Source: Iris pallida (Eukaryota > Streptophyta > Magnoliopsida > Asparagales > Iridaceae). From it: 64,000 nt of DNA. The stretch is taken from assembly GCA_029216955.1 (NCBI GenBank), contig JANAVB010003400.1, positions 19,895,138 through 19,959,137 of the forward strand, read 5' to 3'. This document shows, one piece after another, positions 41,819 to 54,100 of this stretch. Position 1 is the first letter of the stretch, and each line of letters starts with the position of its first letter. Position numbers and translations under genes: made by a program. Under the pieces are notes generated by a model, which was not told the DNA's origin, ran no database searches, and was given only the letters and a program-made list of their open reading frames with translations.

Positions 41819-42880
41819 CACTATGACCTATGTTTCCTTTATTTTATGCTGCATGTATCTTCGTGTCGTCGTTTCACTATTACTTCCCTTTGGTTCATGA
41901 TTGTCATTGCTCATGATTAATATTGTACACGAGAGTTAGAATCGTTAGGATATATACATGTTCATCTTTTACTCATTGTTTCTTATTGTTTACAGTTTAT
42001 CGTATTGCTAATGTTTATCGTAGTGGACATGTATTGTGAGTGAGTCGGGCGGGGGAATACAACAAGTAAGCATGTGGTCAACGAATTGAATACAGACCCC
42101 CTATACATTGATTGCATAATATCAGTCATGCACCACACGTATGACTGACGGATATCCCAAGCCGTCTACATGCTGAAAGTTGGTATTCTAAAACACACAG
42201 TACACGTGACTTAATTATTGTTGCCATGTCGTCTATTGTTCTTCTTTCGTTAAGTTTACCTTCTTATTGTCATCATGTCTTAGTGGTATGTCAAAGTCTA
42301 CCTTCATATTGTTATCACGTCTCAAAGGTACTTTCTTATCATACAATGTCATGCCTATACTTATCTTCAGTTAAATTCCTTTTATCTTTCCTTCATGCTT
42401 GTATACTATATTGTGTAATGTAGTGTTATGGTGATCTTGCTCCAATCATGACTGGATAACTATTTTTCAGCTTTAGACGAAGAGATTTGCCCCGAGGTCT
42501 ACGGTGAGTATGTTGGAGACACTGATGTCACTGGCGTACCCGGTTCCAGCACTGATGCGAATTAGCATATTTTCTTTCTTATGGATTCGCATTAGTTAGT
42601 AGTTATAGTTATGGAGTTTAGTTGTCTATTTTATTTTCTGCTATCCGGGTTTGTTCCCGAGACTTTCTGAGTTGTAGTGGATTTTTCATATTTATTATTG
42701 AGACTATTGGATATTTTAGTGATTTTTGCTGGCTTAGTTGTGGATGATGTATATGTGTGTTGTGCTTGTTGTGGACCATTGTTATCATAGGCAGCGTACT
42801 ACCGCCGATGCTGCGGCGTAGGCTGGACTTGGCCACGTACTCGTATCCCAAAATTGGGAGCGGGTCGTGACAAGTTTTTA

Positions 42881-42898
42881 TGGTGGCCCATGCAGGTC
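42881..42898 (+). promoter_or_regulatory. Primer-binding site of element C, tRNA-Ile type
   Basis: TGGTGGCCCATGCAGGTC, 8 bases after the LTR end at 42872; identical to A, B and D although the LTRs differ. Confidence 0.75.
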
Positions 42899-43110
42899 CA
42901 ATTTCGCAAAAGGCTGCGAACTCGTGGTAGTGCTTAAGTTAGCTGTACTACTACGAGCCTGCGAATAGAGTTGAAGTTAGGAGGTTGTATCATCCACAAA
43001 TAGGACTTCTAACCTTATGAGTCTATTTTAGGATCTTATTGTCTCTTAACTTGCATCTTGCTTGATTCCGTCCGTGATTTCTTCGATATGTTTGTATCTA
43101 CCGTTCTAAC

Positions 43111-43132
43111 CATATCCTTTCTTTCCTTTTAG
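43111..43132 (+). promoter_or_regulatory. 3' splice-site-like tract before the C gag start
   Basis: A long pyrimidine run (TCCTTTCTTTCCTTTTAG) ending in AG at 43131-43132, six bases before the gag ATG. It could accept from the donor-like motif at 41810, removing the LTR end and the primer-binding site. Confidence 0.45.
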
Positions 43133-43138
43133 TTTGCA

Positions 43139-43282
43139 ATGGTTAAGACCAGGCGCAGTGCGATCCGTAAGGGGAAAAGGGTAGCTAACCCATATGCTAC
43201 TCCCAAACCCGAGGGATCGACAGCAGAGAGTACCGAGTTCGTAAAGCCTTCTTTAGTTTTAGTTGGTATGATGCTTAGTTAG
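43139..43282 (+). pseudogene. Gag N-terminus remnant of element C (47 codons)
   Basis: Open frame starting MVKTRRSAIRKGKRVANPY and ending at TAG 43280-43282. The basic start, the position after the primer-binding site and leader, and the clean ATG context suggest the first codons of a chromovirus-like gag. The reading frame then stops and the sequence passes within about 130 bp to the GAGGACA block and polypurine tract, so the rest of gag-pol is deleted. A short peptide function cannot be excluded but is not indicated. Confidence 0.6.
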
Positions 43283-43410
43283 TTGTTAGTCCCCTTATGT
43301 TCCTAGCCATTATCTCTCCGTGACTTAGCTTAAGAAATCATTGCTTGTAAGAGTTAGGTATTATACTATACTATTTGTGATGTTTTGATTTTTGAGGACA
43401 AAAATCTTTT

Positions 43411-43423
43411 AAGGGGGATAGTT
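43411..43423 (+). promoter_or_regulatory. Polypurine tract of element C
   Basis: AAGGGGGATAGTT just before the 3' LTR, preceded by TTTTTGAGGACAAAAATC, the same block as in A, B and D. Confidence 0.85.
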
Positions 43424-46041
43424 TGTAGCATTTGGGTTCCTAGAATTTATTTTCAATTTTGGAGATTTTTATTTTATTTTTATTTTAGTTAAAATCAATT
43501 ATTAGCTAGGATGTTGATTTGGGATCGTAAGAATTTTTGCCTAAGCCTATAGGTTAGATATAAGGATAATAGGTTGTATATAGCCTCTGGGGCCTCTAGA
43601 TAATCCCTAGAATATTATTTTATTATTTTAGAAATTTTGGGAATTTATGAAGATTTTTAGATAATTATTATATATTGTTTCATTATTTTTTAAGCTTCTA
43701 GAAATTTATGGGAGAGCACCCGAGGGTATTTTTGAGGCCAAAGAATTTATTTGGGCTCTAGAACCCTTAAAATATTTTCTATATTTTTCTAGAAATTTTT
43801 AGGAATTTTCTGGGATTTATTTGGAATTTTTAGGGATTTTTCTGATTTTTATTTAATTTTCTGTTATTAAAAAAATCCATTTCCTAATCATATACCCAGT
43901 CAGCCGAGCGGGGGGGCCCACCCGTCAGCCGCTCGGGCGCACGTGGCAGGCCCACCCGTCAGCGCGGGTGAGCTAGGACTCGGTCTCCGAGTCATACTAT
44001 TAATCCGAGCCGAGCTCGGATTAGCCGCTCAGCCGACTCAATTGCTGGCCATCCGATCTGGGCGGGAGGCACAGGATCGTGCCACGTGTCCCGCCCAGCC
44101 GCCTTTAAGCCGCAGCCACCGACTCCTCTTTACCTATATATATATATATTAGTTGTTTAGGTTTTCGAAAACCCTATAATTTTCAGCAGCTTTTTGTGGA
44201 GAGTTCAATAGGGATTCTTCGACTTCGTGGAGCGATTGCCGTCGATCAAGACGTCCTTTTTGTGCGCCGTTTTTTTTATTGGAAGCGTATCGAGGTTAGG
44301 TTTCTGAATATATAATTTTTTTCTGGTATTTTGATCTCGAATTTCTGAAGAATTATTTGAGTGTCGGTTGTCCAAAAATTAACACGTCGCACGGTTTTCG
44401 AGATTTCGAGCGATCCCGAACTCCGTTTCGCGATCCGTTTAAAGTTTTGGAAAGCTGACACCGAGCCCTAAAACATATAATTTTTCAAGAAATTCAGAGT
44501 TTCATCTAGTATTTTCTTTTATTCATAGAAGTCAGATCTGGTCAACGGTTCATTGATTTGGTCATGGTTAGCCATAATGGCGATAACTTTTGACCAAATC
44601 GTGATTTTGCGGCACGGTCGATTCCGGTGCACTCATGGCGCTGAAATCTATTATGTCGCACACTCAAACTTTGAATTCATAATGTTTGACTAGTAAGTCA
44701 ACAGTATGTCTCGGTTTACGTGCCACGAGTCCCGAATTTGGAACCGTAAATTTCCTTGGCCAAATTTTTGTGTGTAGATTGTTATTTCAGAATTAAATAG
44801 GTTAAAATAGGATTTTAGATGATTTATTCCAGGATTAAAATAGTATTAATTAGTTTAAACCATTAGCCACTTTCTAGGATTTTAGAGTGGGAATAGTTGA
44901 TCTAACTTGTGGTTTTTATGTGACGGGGTAGATCGGACTACGACGTCTTGACTTGTGACTTTATCATCTATCGGAGCAGGCAAGTATCACTATGACCTAT
45001 GTTTCCTTTATTTTATGCTGCATGTATCTTCGTGTCGTCGTTTCACTATTACTTCCCTTTGGTTCATGATTGTCATTGCTCATGATTAATATTGTGCACG
45101 AGAGTTAGAATCGTTAGGATATATACATGTTCATCTTTTACTCATTATTTCCTATTGTTTACAGTTTATCGTATTGCTAATGTTTATCGTAGTGGACATG
45201 TATTGTGAGTGAGTCGGGCGAGGGAATACAACAAGTAAGCATGTGGTCAACGAATTGAATACAGACCCCCTATACATTGATTGCATAATATCAGTCATGC
45301 ACCACACGTATGACTGACGGATATCCCAAGCCGTCTACATGCTGAAAGTTGGTATTCTAAAACACACAGTACACGTGACTTAATTATTGTTGCCATGTCG
45401 TCTATTGTTCTTCTTTCGTCAAGTTTACCTTCTTATTGTCATCATGTCTTAGTGGTATGTCAAAGTCTACCTTCATATTGTTATCACGTCTCAAAGGTAC
45501 TTTCTTATCATACAATGTCATGCCTATACTTATCTTCAGTTAAATTCCTTTTATCTTTCCTTCATACTTGTATACTATATTGTGTAATGTAGTGTTATGG
45601 TGATCTTGCTCCAATCCTGACTGGATAACTATTTTTTAGCTTTAGACGAAGAGATTTGCCCCGAGGTCTACGGTGAGTATGTTGGAGACACTGATGTCAC
45701 TGGCGTACCCGGTTCCAGCACTGATGCGAATTAGCATATTTTCTTTCTTATGGATTCGCATTAGTTAGTAGTTATAGTTATGGAGTTTAGTTGTCTATTT
45801 TATTTTCTGCTATCCGGGTTTGTTCCCGAGACTTTCTGAGTTATAGTAGATTTTTCATATTTATTATTGAGACTATTGGATATTTTAGTGATTTTTGCTG
45901 GCTTAGTTGTGGATGATGTATATACGTGTTGTGCTTGTTGTGGACCATTGTTATCATAGACAGCGTACTACCGCCGATGCTGCGGCGTAGGCTGGACTTG
46001 GCCACGTACTCGTATCCCAAAATTGGGAGTGGGTCGTGACA
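43424..46041 (+). repeat. Element C 3' LTR (2618 bp)
   Basis: Near-identical copy of 40259-42872, differing by scattered substitutions and one-base indels. Ends GGGTCGTGACA. Confidence 0.93.
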
Positions 46042-46262
46042 GGAAGTGACCGGGAGAGGCCTCCGCACGTCGGGCAAGGGGGTAGGATCCTTGTGCGGGG
46101 AGCGACCAGTGGAGGCCCGGCCAACCGGGGGGATCGCGATGGCCTGTGTGGGCTGGAGTCGCTCGGCGAGGGTGGCGACGCCCATAGTCGGTCGGTTGCC
46201 GGCCGTGGCCGAGGAGCGGGAGAGCTCCCTCTAGAGGGATCCAAGCCCAAACTTCGTCCATT

Positions 46263-46265
<3 letters not shown>
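46042..46265 (-). mobile_element. GC-rich retrosequence R, 5' segment
   Basis: On the minus strand it begins at the (TA)n border with an ATG (46261) and the frame MDEVWAWIPLEGALPLLG. That frame continues to the C insertion, so this looks like the 5' start of R or of an ORF in it. Not a family I recognise. Confidence 0.55.
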
Positions 46266-46317
<52 letters not shown>

Positions 46318-47797
46318 TATGGTATATATTTTTGAATTGAATGTATATATATGCATATGTATATTTGATAGTGGTATAAGATATTAGCCTATGGTTAGTG
46401 TTTAGAATGGACCTATAGGCCTAGTTAGGCAAGGTCTGACTACCAAGTTGACCAAAGTCAACTGTGGGTCAAACTTGACCTGGAATTGACCCAAATAGAC
46501 TTAAAATGACTTATTAACTTAAGTTTGACTTAAACTTAGAACATTTGACTAGCTGACTTAGGTTTGACTAGAATGATTGACCAGAGTTGACCAAGAGTTG
46601 ACTTTGACCTAGAATGGCCTAGAACCATATAGAGTGTATTGTAAACTTCTTTTATTTCATGTTAGACACTTTGTAACCTGTTTTGCTCTAAATAGGATAC
46701 TGTTACTCCAGTTTGGACATCTGTTCTCATCAGCTGTTCAGGTTAGCAGGCGAGTACATTCTTTGACCGTTTCACACTTGCTAGGAATTATATTCTTGTT
46801 ATAGACTAATTTACTTGATGTTGACACGATGTTATCACGGATTAGTACTATATGGATCTTTACATGAGATGTTATCCCCCTCGGGTGCATCGAATACATC
46901 ATGTCATGTGCTTTTCATGAACATCATGTATTCCATGGACTCTTATTATTCATGTACACTCATGTGCTCTCATGTACTCTCATGATCCATGAGCTTCATG
47001 TGTAAACTGTTTATGTACACTCATGTTCTCATGAGCTTCATGTATAAACCTTTATGTGTAATAACATAACTTGTCTAGATCCTTGTGTATTGATTGGGGT
47101 ATGGGAGAGTAGAAGTGGTCATGTGAACAATTCCAAAGTAGGTGATCATGTGCAAACTCTGTAGCATAATCATGTGCAAATTAAAGCCGTTCACATAACC
47201 ATCTTGTGCTCTAAATCATTTAGTTACTTACAGTTCTTATTTTTCTATATTTATATTTCCAGTTTACTAGATATCTCTTTTGCTCTTCATATTTATTTCT
47301 TATAGCGTTTCATGTATTTTTTTCTATAGCTTGCTTTACATTTCCTGTCATGATATGAATTGTGTGAGAGATATGTATTCGTTTCTGTCCTGATTGGATC
47401 CGTTGATAAATTTTACCGGTAACTTGGAGGATCACAGCTAGCCTAGAGGACACTAGTAGAGCTTGGAGTAGATGTCTAACGTTTTGTTTATCTTATTTCT
47501 TGTTTGTCTTGGAGATGTATTTCATTTTAGATATTGAGATTTTGTGTTGTTAAACACTTGACTTATTCATTTTTGGTTGTATCCCTCTTGTGGATGTTAT
47601 CTATTTTATCGTGCTGATTATCTACCTCTAATTTTGTGATTGAGATTGTATCCTTCTGAGGTTGTCCTCCGTTTGGAGATTATATCATATAGTATTAGTT
47701 GTGAATGTGACCTAGAGCAGTATTCTACTGTCGATACTGCGGCATAGGCTGGACGTGCCCACTTCTCATACCCCTACATTAGGTGCGGGTCGTGACA
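46266..47797 (+). repeat. Element A 3' LTR, second segment
   Basis: Resumes in the (TA)n tract (46266-46314) and parallels 20100-21634 of the 5' LTR (ATTTTTGAATTGAATG, the TTGACC-rich block, GGCGAGTAC at 46748-46756). It ends GGTGCGGGTCGTGACA. Confidence 0.93.
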
Positions 47798-47802
47798 GGG
47801 CC
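47798..47802. other. Target-site duplication of element A, right copy (GGGCC)
   Basis: Identical to 17966-17970. Confidence 0.93.
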
Positions 47803-49296
47803 ATACAGTGGTACCCCAGATGCTGTTGTCCTGTGACCATAGGCACGGCAGATTAGGGGACGGCTGTGACCGCTGGCGAATGGTCTACGTAGGGGGGGCC
47901 TCCTACAATAGCAATGGCAACATCAGCCAGCTTGCTGCTGTCCTGTCGCCGGCCCTGGGGGAGGTGCCAGTAGGGGGGCACCAGACGACGATGGACGGCA
48001 GGCCAGGGAGGTCGTAAGGTGAGATGCGAAGCTGCAGTTCCAAGCAGCTGTAGCAGCAACATATGGAGGGGGGAGGAGATGAAGATGGAGAATTGAAGTG
48101 TAGGAAGGAGGAGGAGGAGGAGATGAAGAAGATTTGAATGGAACAGTGTGTGTAAAAGAAGAATGCGGCTAGGGTTATGGTATCTTCGTATGTAGGTTAT
48201 ATATACACAGTAAGGGTGTTGAGCTATTTGTTGGCTTTGAGGAGAAAAGAAAGAAAAGAAGGAAAATGGAATAACAATAAAAGGACCATTGGTCCATGCT
48301 GGTTCATGGTGTCATTTATGGTGTCTACTTGGTTTATAATCAGGATTTGGTGAGGTTTTAGTCTATAACCTAGTACAATTTAGGTCTTAAAATTTAGCCC
48401 CAAATTATTATCATACTAACAAAATACTAGTAATGATCATCACATTAATAAAACTATGATTGTTAATAAAATCATCTCAAACTAAGCTAATAATTTGTAT
48501 AATAATTACCATAATTACATATATTAGCTTAAATAATCAAGAAAGTCTTAATATGAAATTAATTTATATAAAAATATTGATATATCATTATTTATGAAGT
48601 ATGCCACGATTTTAACTTAATTCCATATAAGAGACTTAAACATGGCTAGGCCATACATATATAATATTAAGCTTTTATAAATATAGCAATATATATACAA
48701 AATTGTATTTAATCATATTTGGTCGTATATCATCCTAAAATAGTTCTAGTAAGTCATGACAACCTAATATGGATCTACCAAGTAGGGGGTTGGCTAGGTT
48801 AGGGTCCAAATATATTTTCTAGTCAAATCAAACTCAAAAAGTCAACCAATGAGTCTTTTGTGCCATTCGCAAATAAATAGTAAATGAGAATACGATTGAG
48901 TGGAACCCCCTAGGCATGTGTGTTGTAGGCTCGGAATGGACCAAAACCATATATTGGGTCAAATTATTTTGATCTAAGTCGAGTTTCGAACTCACATTGG
49001 AAGTTAGGTCCAGAATTACGATAACGATCAAGTGGCCTAAATTAGCCCAGGGTTGTGCAAAGTCAAAAGAATGCTAGGGACAAGTTTGAGTGGATATGAT
49101 ATATCAAAATGAAGATAATCTCGTCTACTACAAAACTCATGAAGGAAGTTTCGAGGGATTGACATCCCGGGCACTCCAAAAATCAAAGTCACGGAAAGGT
49201 TCATTTAATAATCAAATCTAATTATAATAAAATTATTTATTGAAAATATTTTATTTAAAATATTTTAGAAGAGCCCTAAAATCTAGGGGGCTTACA
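47803..49296 (-). repeat. Element D 3' LTR, second segment
   Basis: Continues the D LTR past the A insertion to the LTR start (minus strand TGTAAGCCCCCTAGATTTT at 49296). Its low-coordinate part is GC-rich (47800-48060), and the short frames there belong to the LTR leader. Confidence 0.85.
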
Positions 49297-52200
49297 TCCT
49301 ACCCACCTTAGAAAATTTGGTCCTCGAAATTACACTTAGGCATAGTATAAAAAGGGCTTAGAAGTTTTATATCCAAAGGAGCCAAGTACGACTAGTCATA
49401 TATGGTTCATGTAAGATGCTGAGGCCACTAGTATCTAGGGTTGCCAAGTTCTAGAGTACATCTCAACTTTGTAATGCAACATAAGGCCAGGGTCGTGATT
49501 CAACTAGTGAGGTGTCCGGGATAGCACATTTCTTAAGAAGGGATACAAGAACTTTAGGTACTTCAAACTGCAAAAATCTAGGAAACCTAGGTACTATCAC
49601 AGTACTATTGGTCAATAACACTATAAGGGAATTAGTCTCAATTTGTTGCTACTCTAATATGGGCCAAGTTTTCAACAAGTTATAAGAAATTGGCTCGGTC
49701 AGACATTACTAGAGCGAGGTGGCAAGGAGTAATTTTTACGAGAAAAAGGCACGACCAGGTAGGCACTTGGTCATAAAATTTGGAAGAGGCGAAGTCTATG
49801 GTAATACAAATATTAAGCATAAAGAGGTATAAAATCAAGGATTTGATTTTGAAATTATAACATGATTAGGGAAGGGATAAGATCATTCTCGACCTCATAG
49901 TTTGGAATGATTACGAAGTTGTGATCGCTAATCATAGGATGAAAGGATAGTGATACGGTCTGCAGCTACAACTCCAGGTCTCTTAGAATAATCTGATAGT
50001 CAAACAAGCTGAAGAGATCGCACACTAATTCATACTACAGTTTAGCCTATCTATAGGTTTCTAGGATAACGCATGATTCCTTAAACACGACTAGCTTAAT
50101 CTTAATCCATAATAATAATAGTATTTGAAGGTCTTTTGTCTTATCTCTTTTCCATTAGTACACTCCTTAGCCTAGCCTTCTCAATTGTACTTTCACTAAC
50201 ACAATATCAAGATGTTCATAATGTAATCTGTTAAGGTCTTTAAACATCCTTGATTCTCAAAAATTTCAACACAATACTTAATTCTTAACCTTTCTCTATC
50301 TATGAAATATCTCCATCTTCAAGAACTTACAATTCAACTTTAGATTCCATCTATCAACCTATTATAAGATATTCCTCTTCCATTTTGTTCCCACGTCTCT
50401 ATCTTGATTTTTTCCCCTCTCTTCTTATGTCATCTCGTTTCTTATTCTTGTTCATGAATGCCACAACCTTGATCATGTGTCTATCTTATAATCTATGGTG
50501 CTGGCTTCTTAACAACATACTTGTATATCATAATCATTTTCCTTTTCTAATCTCACTTTTATCTTATCACAAAATTTGTATCATCTATTCCTTCGAGATA
50601 ACCTCCTCTTTCTTTATTTGAATTTCAACTCTCAGGCTGGATTTTATGACTACACAACTTGCTTAAGGTTTATCCTCTCCGTAATCCTCGTTAAGTCATC
50701 GTGGATAACCATTGTCGTAATTCTCGATTCTTCTTAATTTATTTATGAACCTTCTTGCAATTCCAACCTTGTTCCCTAAACCTAGTACCGCTCCGATAAT
50801 TCCTTCATTTCTTTATACCGCTACATACGCAAACACAATTGTTTTAGTTACAATTCTTTCAAGATTCCTAACTATTTTGCATTTGACAAAGGGTTTACTA
50901 GTCTGTCACTTGAGGGGTGACTTCTCTAACTCTACTCCCTGATCCTTAACTATGACTAACCATCGAAGATAGAAAGGTATATTCAATCCCCTAATCAATC
51001 CTTCAAATTCTATACCATACCCTTACAAGTCATATGCCAAATTCCTTAGCAACATAATCAATAATTCTACCCTTTCTAATCATAAAGCAACTATTCATCC
51101 CTTACAAGAATGCCTAACTATTTTGCTCCTATCTGCTAGGGAATATTTTAGGCTGGGTCAAATAAATACTTATTTCTGATACCTCTATCATAGTATAACC
51201 ATATTGGTCAATCTTCTAGTCCCAATTTCTAATAGGTCATTCAAGGTTTGACTCAACCAATATGGAGATGGTTGACTAGTCTATCTCAGACTTATCTACT
51301 CCTAGATCATCTCTCTCTTTCATACCTAATCTTTCTAGGATAGTTTTTTCTCATCCAAGAAATTCTTTTCGTATTCCGGATTTCTATATCCTCTACATTA
51401 AAATTTCTCAAATTTTAGTGCAATATAACTCCAAGGTTTATATCTAGTCATGATCATCATGCTTCATAATTTGTATCCTGGCGGGGTCCTTGGGCTCTAT
51501 TTGCTATTGCCCCTCATGTTGGCACTCTAAAATCCAGTTTGTCTTCCTTCAGGTTGAACTCTCACTAATATCATACTTTTGTAATCAAGGAATCTCCCAT
51601 ATTCTTCAAACTCGAGCTAGCTTGGACAATGGTAGCATGGATTAGTATAATGACCATGTCTATAAAAGTCTACCTACCTTGGCAAATCACCTAGTCCTGC
51701 CAAGCATGGGTTAATCTATCCTTCAAGTAAAACTTCCTATCTCATTGTGATAATTTACATGCTTATGTAGAATCACCAATTCATGACACATTGAATTATC
51801 AGTTCCTCAAGTCATGTCGTTTGAAAACTCTATTATAGAGGTACCACTATTCTTATCTTTGTCTAGTCCCAATCAATCGATTGTAATTTTCTAATCGTAT
51901 TTGTGGTCATCTCGGCCATCATTCAAAAATTTATCCCTTCTACCAAACAATATACAAAACCTCTAATTCAATTCTTTGTGTCTTAGGCAAGTGGTCTCTT
52001 CTTCAATCAAGGGACTTTCTTATAGAAACTATACCTCGATAGAGGTGCTATTCATATCCTATCGATCCAGCTAGTAGAGACGTCTATCCAACCCCTATGT
52101 GCCTTAAATAATCACCTACAAAATGTTATATTTGCCCTAATCACAATCTGTAATAAGATATAATCAAAATGGTTGACCAATCACAAAAGTTTGCCCTTCC

Positions 52201-52414
52201 GAGATAGGAAAGGATGAGAGTTCATAAATGGGAATTCAAGGAAGGTATGATTCAGCACAATTACGGAATTCAAAGGAGATAGTAGAAGTCAACGAAATTT
52301 CCAATAGTAGCAGTGGATTGAGATGCTAATATACTATCCTAGTATAGGCTCGTTTGGTACAGTGACGTAACCAAAACGATTTATCTCGACCTGCATGGGC
52401 CACCACAAAAATCA
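49297..52414 (-). mobile_element. Element D internal region, non-coding
   Basis: The complement of 49297-49309 (AAGGTGGGTAGGA) is the polypurine tract, preceded by the AATTTCGAGGACCAAATTT block. The following 3 kb hold no recognisable coding frame; the ORF near 50385-50621 has no family features. The region is pyrimidine-rich on the plus strand (50100-51900). It ends in the primer-binding site. Confidence 0.85.
52388..52405 (-). promoter_or_regulatory. Primer-binding site of element D, tRNA-Ile type
   Basis: Complement reads TGGTGGCCCATGCAGGTC, 9 bases from the LTR end at 52415; same 18 bases as A, B and C. Confidence 0.75.
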
Positions 52415-52631
52415 TGTCACGCCCCAGTCCCAAAATATGTGGGATCGAGCCACGTGGCATAGGCCAGCTACGTATTCAACCAGACTCTAGTTCGACTAGA
52501 ATATGTATAAGCTGTTTAAAATGGTACAAATATCATTATATCAATACTATATCTCAATCCATATAACAGAAGCATAGAGAAAGGGAAACATGAATACCAA
52601 TCTGCAGCCCTATAATCATACTCGCCCGAAC
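52415..52631 (-). repeat. Element D second LTR, first 217 bp
   Basis: Matches 15336-15560 closely (CCACGTGGCATAGGCCAGCT, then AACCAGACTCTAGTTCGACT). It is cut at 52632 by another LTR end. The remainder of this LTR is not found in the window. Confidence 0.88.
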
Positions 52632-52762
52632 TGTAACGCTCCAGTCCCAAAATATGTAGGACTAGAAACGTAGACATGTCAGCCATATAATAATATACGT
52701 AAGCTGTAAATGTAGTATAACCATAACAACTAATCTCATCCACAAAATAAAAGAATAATGAT
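52632..52762 (-). mobile_element. LTR fragment E (D-related), 131 bp
   Basis: Starts TGTAACGCTCCAGTCCC (complement of an LTR end, related to D but diverged) right after CGAAC. It is cut at 52763 by the LTR end of F. No further part of E is identified. Confidence 0.65.
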
Positions 52763-54100
52763 TGTCATGCCCCGCACCCGGTATAGGGGCACGAGTGCGT
52801 AACAGCGTCCAGCCTATGCCGCAGCATCGACGGTAGAACGCTGTCTAGGTCTATCTAAACTGACTAACAATATAATATCATAACCTGTCAAGATAGTCAA
52901 CTCCAAATGGAGGACAAGTAATGACGATATATCCATACCCAATCACAATGCTAAAGGAAGATAAATGATACAAAAAATAAAGACAACAAGATAATAAATA
53001 TTCAAAAAAAGTCTATCGTAACATAACACAAAACCAGAAAGAGTCTAAGAGAGAACAATTCCCAAATACAAGTCTCACAATAATACACATGCCAAGAGTC
53101 ATCAACTGGAGACAAGGTCCAATACAAATCAAGCCTAATGAGTCGTTAAATAAGGCTCCTCTGCTGGGACTAGACCCTCCTGAATCAGAGTCTTCTGGTC
53201 TATGCCTACTATACCTGGAAGGCTGTAATAAGTAGGGCACTCATCCTATGCAATGTCTGAAAAATATATCCAGTCAGGATTGGAGCGAAGTACATTTCTA
53301 ACAAAAGTTCCTAATAAATGATGAAGTCTATGTAACAATAAATAGAGAGAATATACAGGATAAATAGCATGTACAGAATGTAACAGGGCATAAGTAAAAT
53401 ATAAGTGAATGTAAGAGCATGTGAAAATGATATATCATGTACAGGAGTCAAGAAATAAACTATCTAAGTGAGTACTAGTTTCAACATGTGATCAGCATGG
53501 GAACTCTCATAGGAATATATGGCCTGGTTAATCATACGTGCGGTGTATGATTAGCACTCACAGGAAAAATATGATATGCATATGAAGGGTATGATCATAT
53601 ATCTATACTACAACTCCCTGCCCCCGACTGATACAGTGGATCCAACTATGGAACATTATAACACGAGATTCCCAGAGAAGGTCGTGAGCCGTCGCAGGAA
53701 TCGGTATCTATACAATACGTAAGAACAAGAATATGGCTTGCACAAGATATACAAAGACAGGAATAACACCTCATGACGGGATCCAGACAATACCAATCCG
53801 TGTAATGAATGTGTCAAGAAATCAAGGATATCTACACTAAATACATGAAACATAAAAAATACCATAAACAAAAAATTATCAGAGAATGTACTCGCCCGAG
53901 ATCCGGTATGCAATATCAACAATGTCTGATATGGTGCCTCGAAGACCTAAATATGGAATATTAATATTAATTTGAGTTTTGGAATCATAAGCATACTATA
54001 CTAGGTCAATTCTAGGTTTCCAAGCCATTTCTAGGTCAAACTAGGTCGTATCTAGGTTTTTGTGCCCATATCTTGCCCTACCCCCATGCCACAACTTATC
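52763..54100 (-). mobile_element. LTR fragment F (B-related)
   Basis: Starts TGTCATGCCCCGCACCC after ATGAT. It carries the B-type terminal module (complement CGGCATAGGCTGGAC), the GGCGAGTAC motif (53888-53896, complement; 1133 bp from the LTR end) and the GGTCAA-rich block (about 54000-54060) at the same offsets as B. Beyond this the similarity fades. Confidence 0.75.

Larger units (their letters stand above)
40259..42872 (+). repeat. Element C 5' LTR (2614 bp)
   Basis: Contains CAGTCAGCCGAGCGGGG and a GC-rich promoter-like block (40730-40960), then CTATATATATATATT (about 40967-40980) as a good TATA box. Downstream are the leader with AAACCCTATAA, a GT donor-like CGAG|GTTAGG (41124/41125), the GC donor-like AGCAG|GCAAGTATC (41810/41811), and the terminal module GCGGCGTAGGCTGGAC near 42812. 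The short ORFs in it lack family features. Confidence 0.9.
40259..46041 (+). mobile_element. Element C: long-LTR, short-interior retrotransposon
   Basis: LTRs 40259-42872 and 43424-46041 flank only 551 bp. Ends are TGTAGCATTTGGG...GGGTCGTGACA. Flanking 5-mers are AGAAG (40254-40258) and GGAAG (46042-46046), a target duplication with one change. Primer-binding site, gag start and polypurine tract remain, so pol and most of gag were deleted before or during spread. The LTRs differ by a few dozen substitutions by eye (roughly 98 percent identical), so C is among the younger insertions. Confidence 0.93.
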
